Of a DNA stretch of 5,546 bases, positions 5,479 to 5,546 are shown in pieces. The translations under genes were made by a program, and so were the position numbers. Source of the DNA: Pirellulales bacterium (GTDB lineage: Bacteria > Planctomycetota > Planctomycetia > Pirellulales > Thermoguttaceae). Where the stretch lies: the NCBI GenBank assembly GCA_030617125.1, contig JAUWWA010000155.1, positions 1 to 5,546 on the forward strand. Direction: 5' to 3'. Each line of letters begins with the position of its first letter. Position 1 is the stretch's first letter. The notes beneath the pieces were generated by a model. The model had not been told where the DNA came from. It saw only the letters and a program-made list of their open reading frames with translations, and ran no database searches.

Positions 5479-5546
5479 CAGAGCCCCGGCCGCCTTGCGG
5501 TAACATGCTGTCTGAGAACAACTTGCGTCGCCGATTCCACCCGTGC

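Noticed and set aside
4818..5540. A 240-codon open frame on the - strand at the right end.
   Set aside because: It overlaps the AOR start and promoter, crosses the A/T-rich inverted repeat, and reads as arginine-rich sequence without motifs.

Overview
The window looks like a chromosomal piece of a GC-rich bacterium, most likely a member of the Planctomycetota or a close relative from a metagenome. The clues are a secreted neutral-ceramidase-like protein of the kind that is multiplied in planctomycetes, strong G/C preference at third codon positions in the main genes, and wide intergenic gaps carrying repeat sequences. No rRNA, tRNA, CRISPR array or complete insertion sequence is visible. The taxonomic call is an inference from gene style, not from a marker gene.

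Layout. Positions 1-779 hold no intact gene. They contain what looks like the tail of an alpha/beta-hydrolase (322-489, no start codon, stop codon just upstream) and an 81-bp inverted-repeat element (636-716). A secreted ceramidase-family protein of 480 residues follows on the + strand (780-2222, GTG start behind a good ribosome binding site). The 2223-2761 gap carries several palindromes and a 62-bp inverted repeat that almost touches the next gene. On the - strand, and so convergent with the ceramidase-like gene, lie a tungsten-dependent aldehyde:ferredoxin oxidoreductase (AOR) homologue (4891-3155) and, downstream of it, a small MoaD/ThiS-type ubiquitin-like protein (2995-2762). The 159 bp between them hold a REPIN-like pair of short hairpins in inverted orientation. 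Upstream of the AOR gene are a plausible sigma-70 promoter and a strong Shine-Dalgarno sequence, then about 570 bp without a convincing gene.

How the genes fit together. AOR enzymes need a tungsten or molybdenum bis-pterin cofactor. A MoaD-type protein supplies sulfur for making the pterin dithiolene, so the AOR and MoaD genes form a natural enzyme-plus-cofactor pair, probably read from the one promoter upstream of AOR. The ceramidase-like gene is unrelated in function and points the other way. Its zinc-site residues look kept, but the residue at the usual nucleophilic serine position appears to be arginine, so true ceramidase activity is doubtful.

The most unusual feature is that three different inverted-repeat elements sit at gene boundaries in only 5.5 kb, while no transposase is present. 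I see no convincing evidence of a wholly new multi-gene system here.
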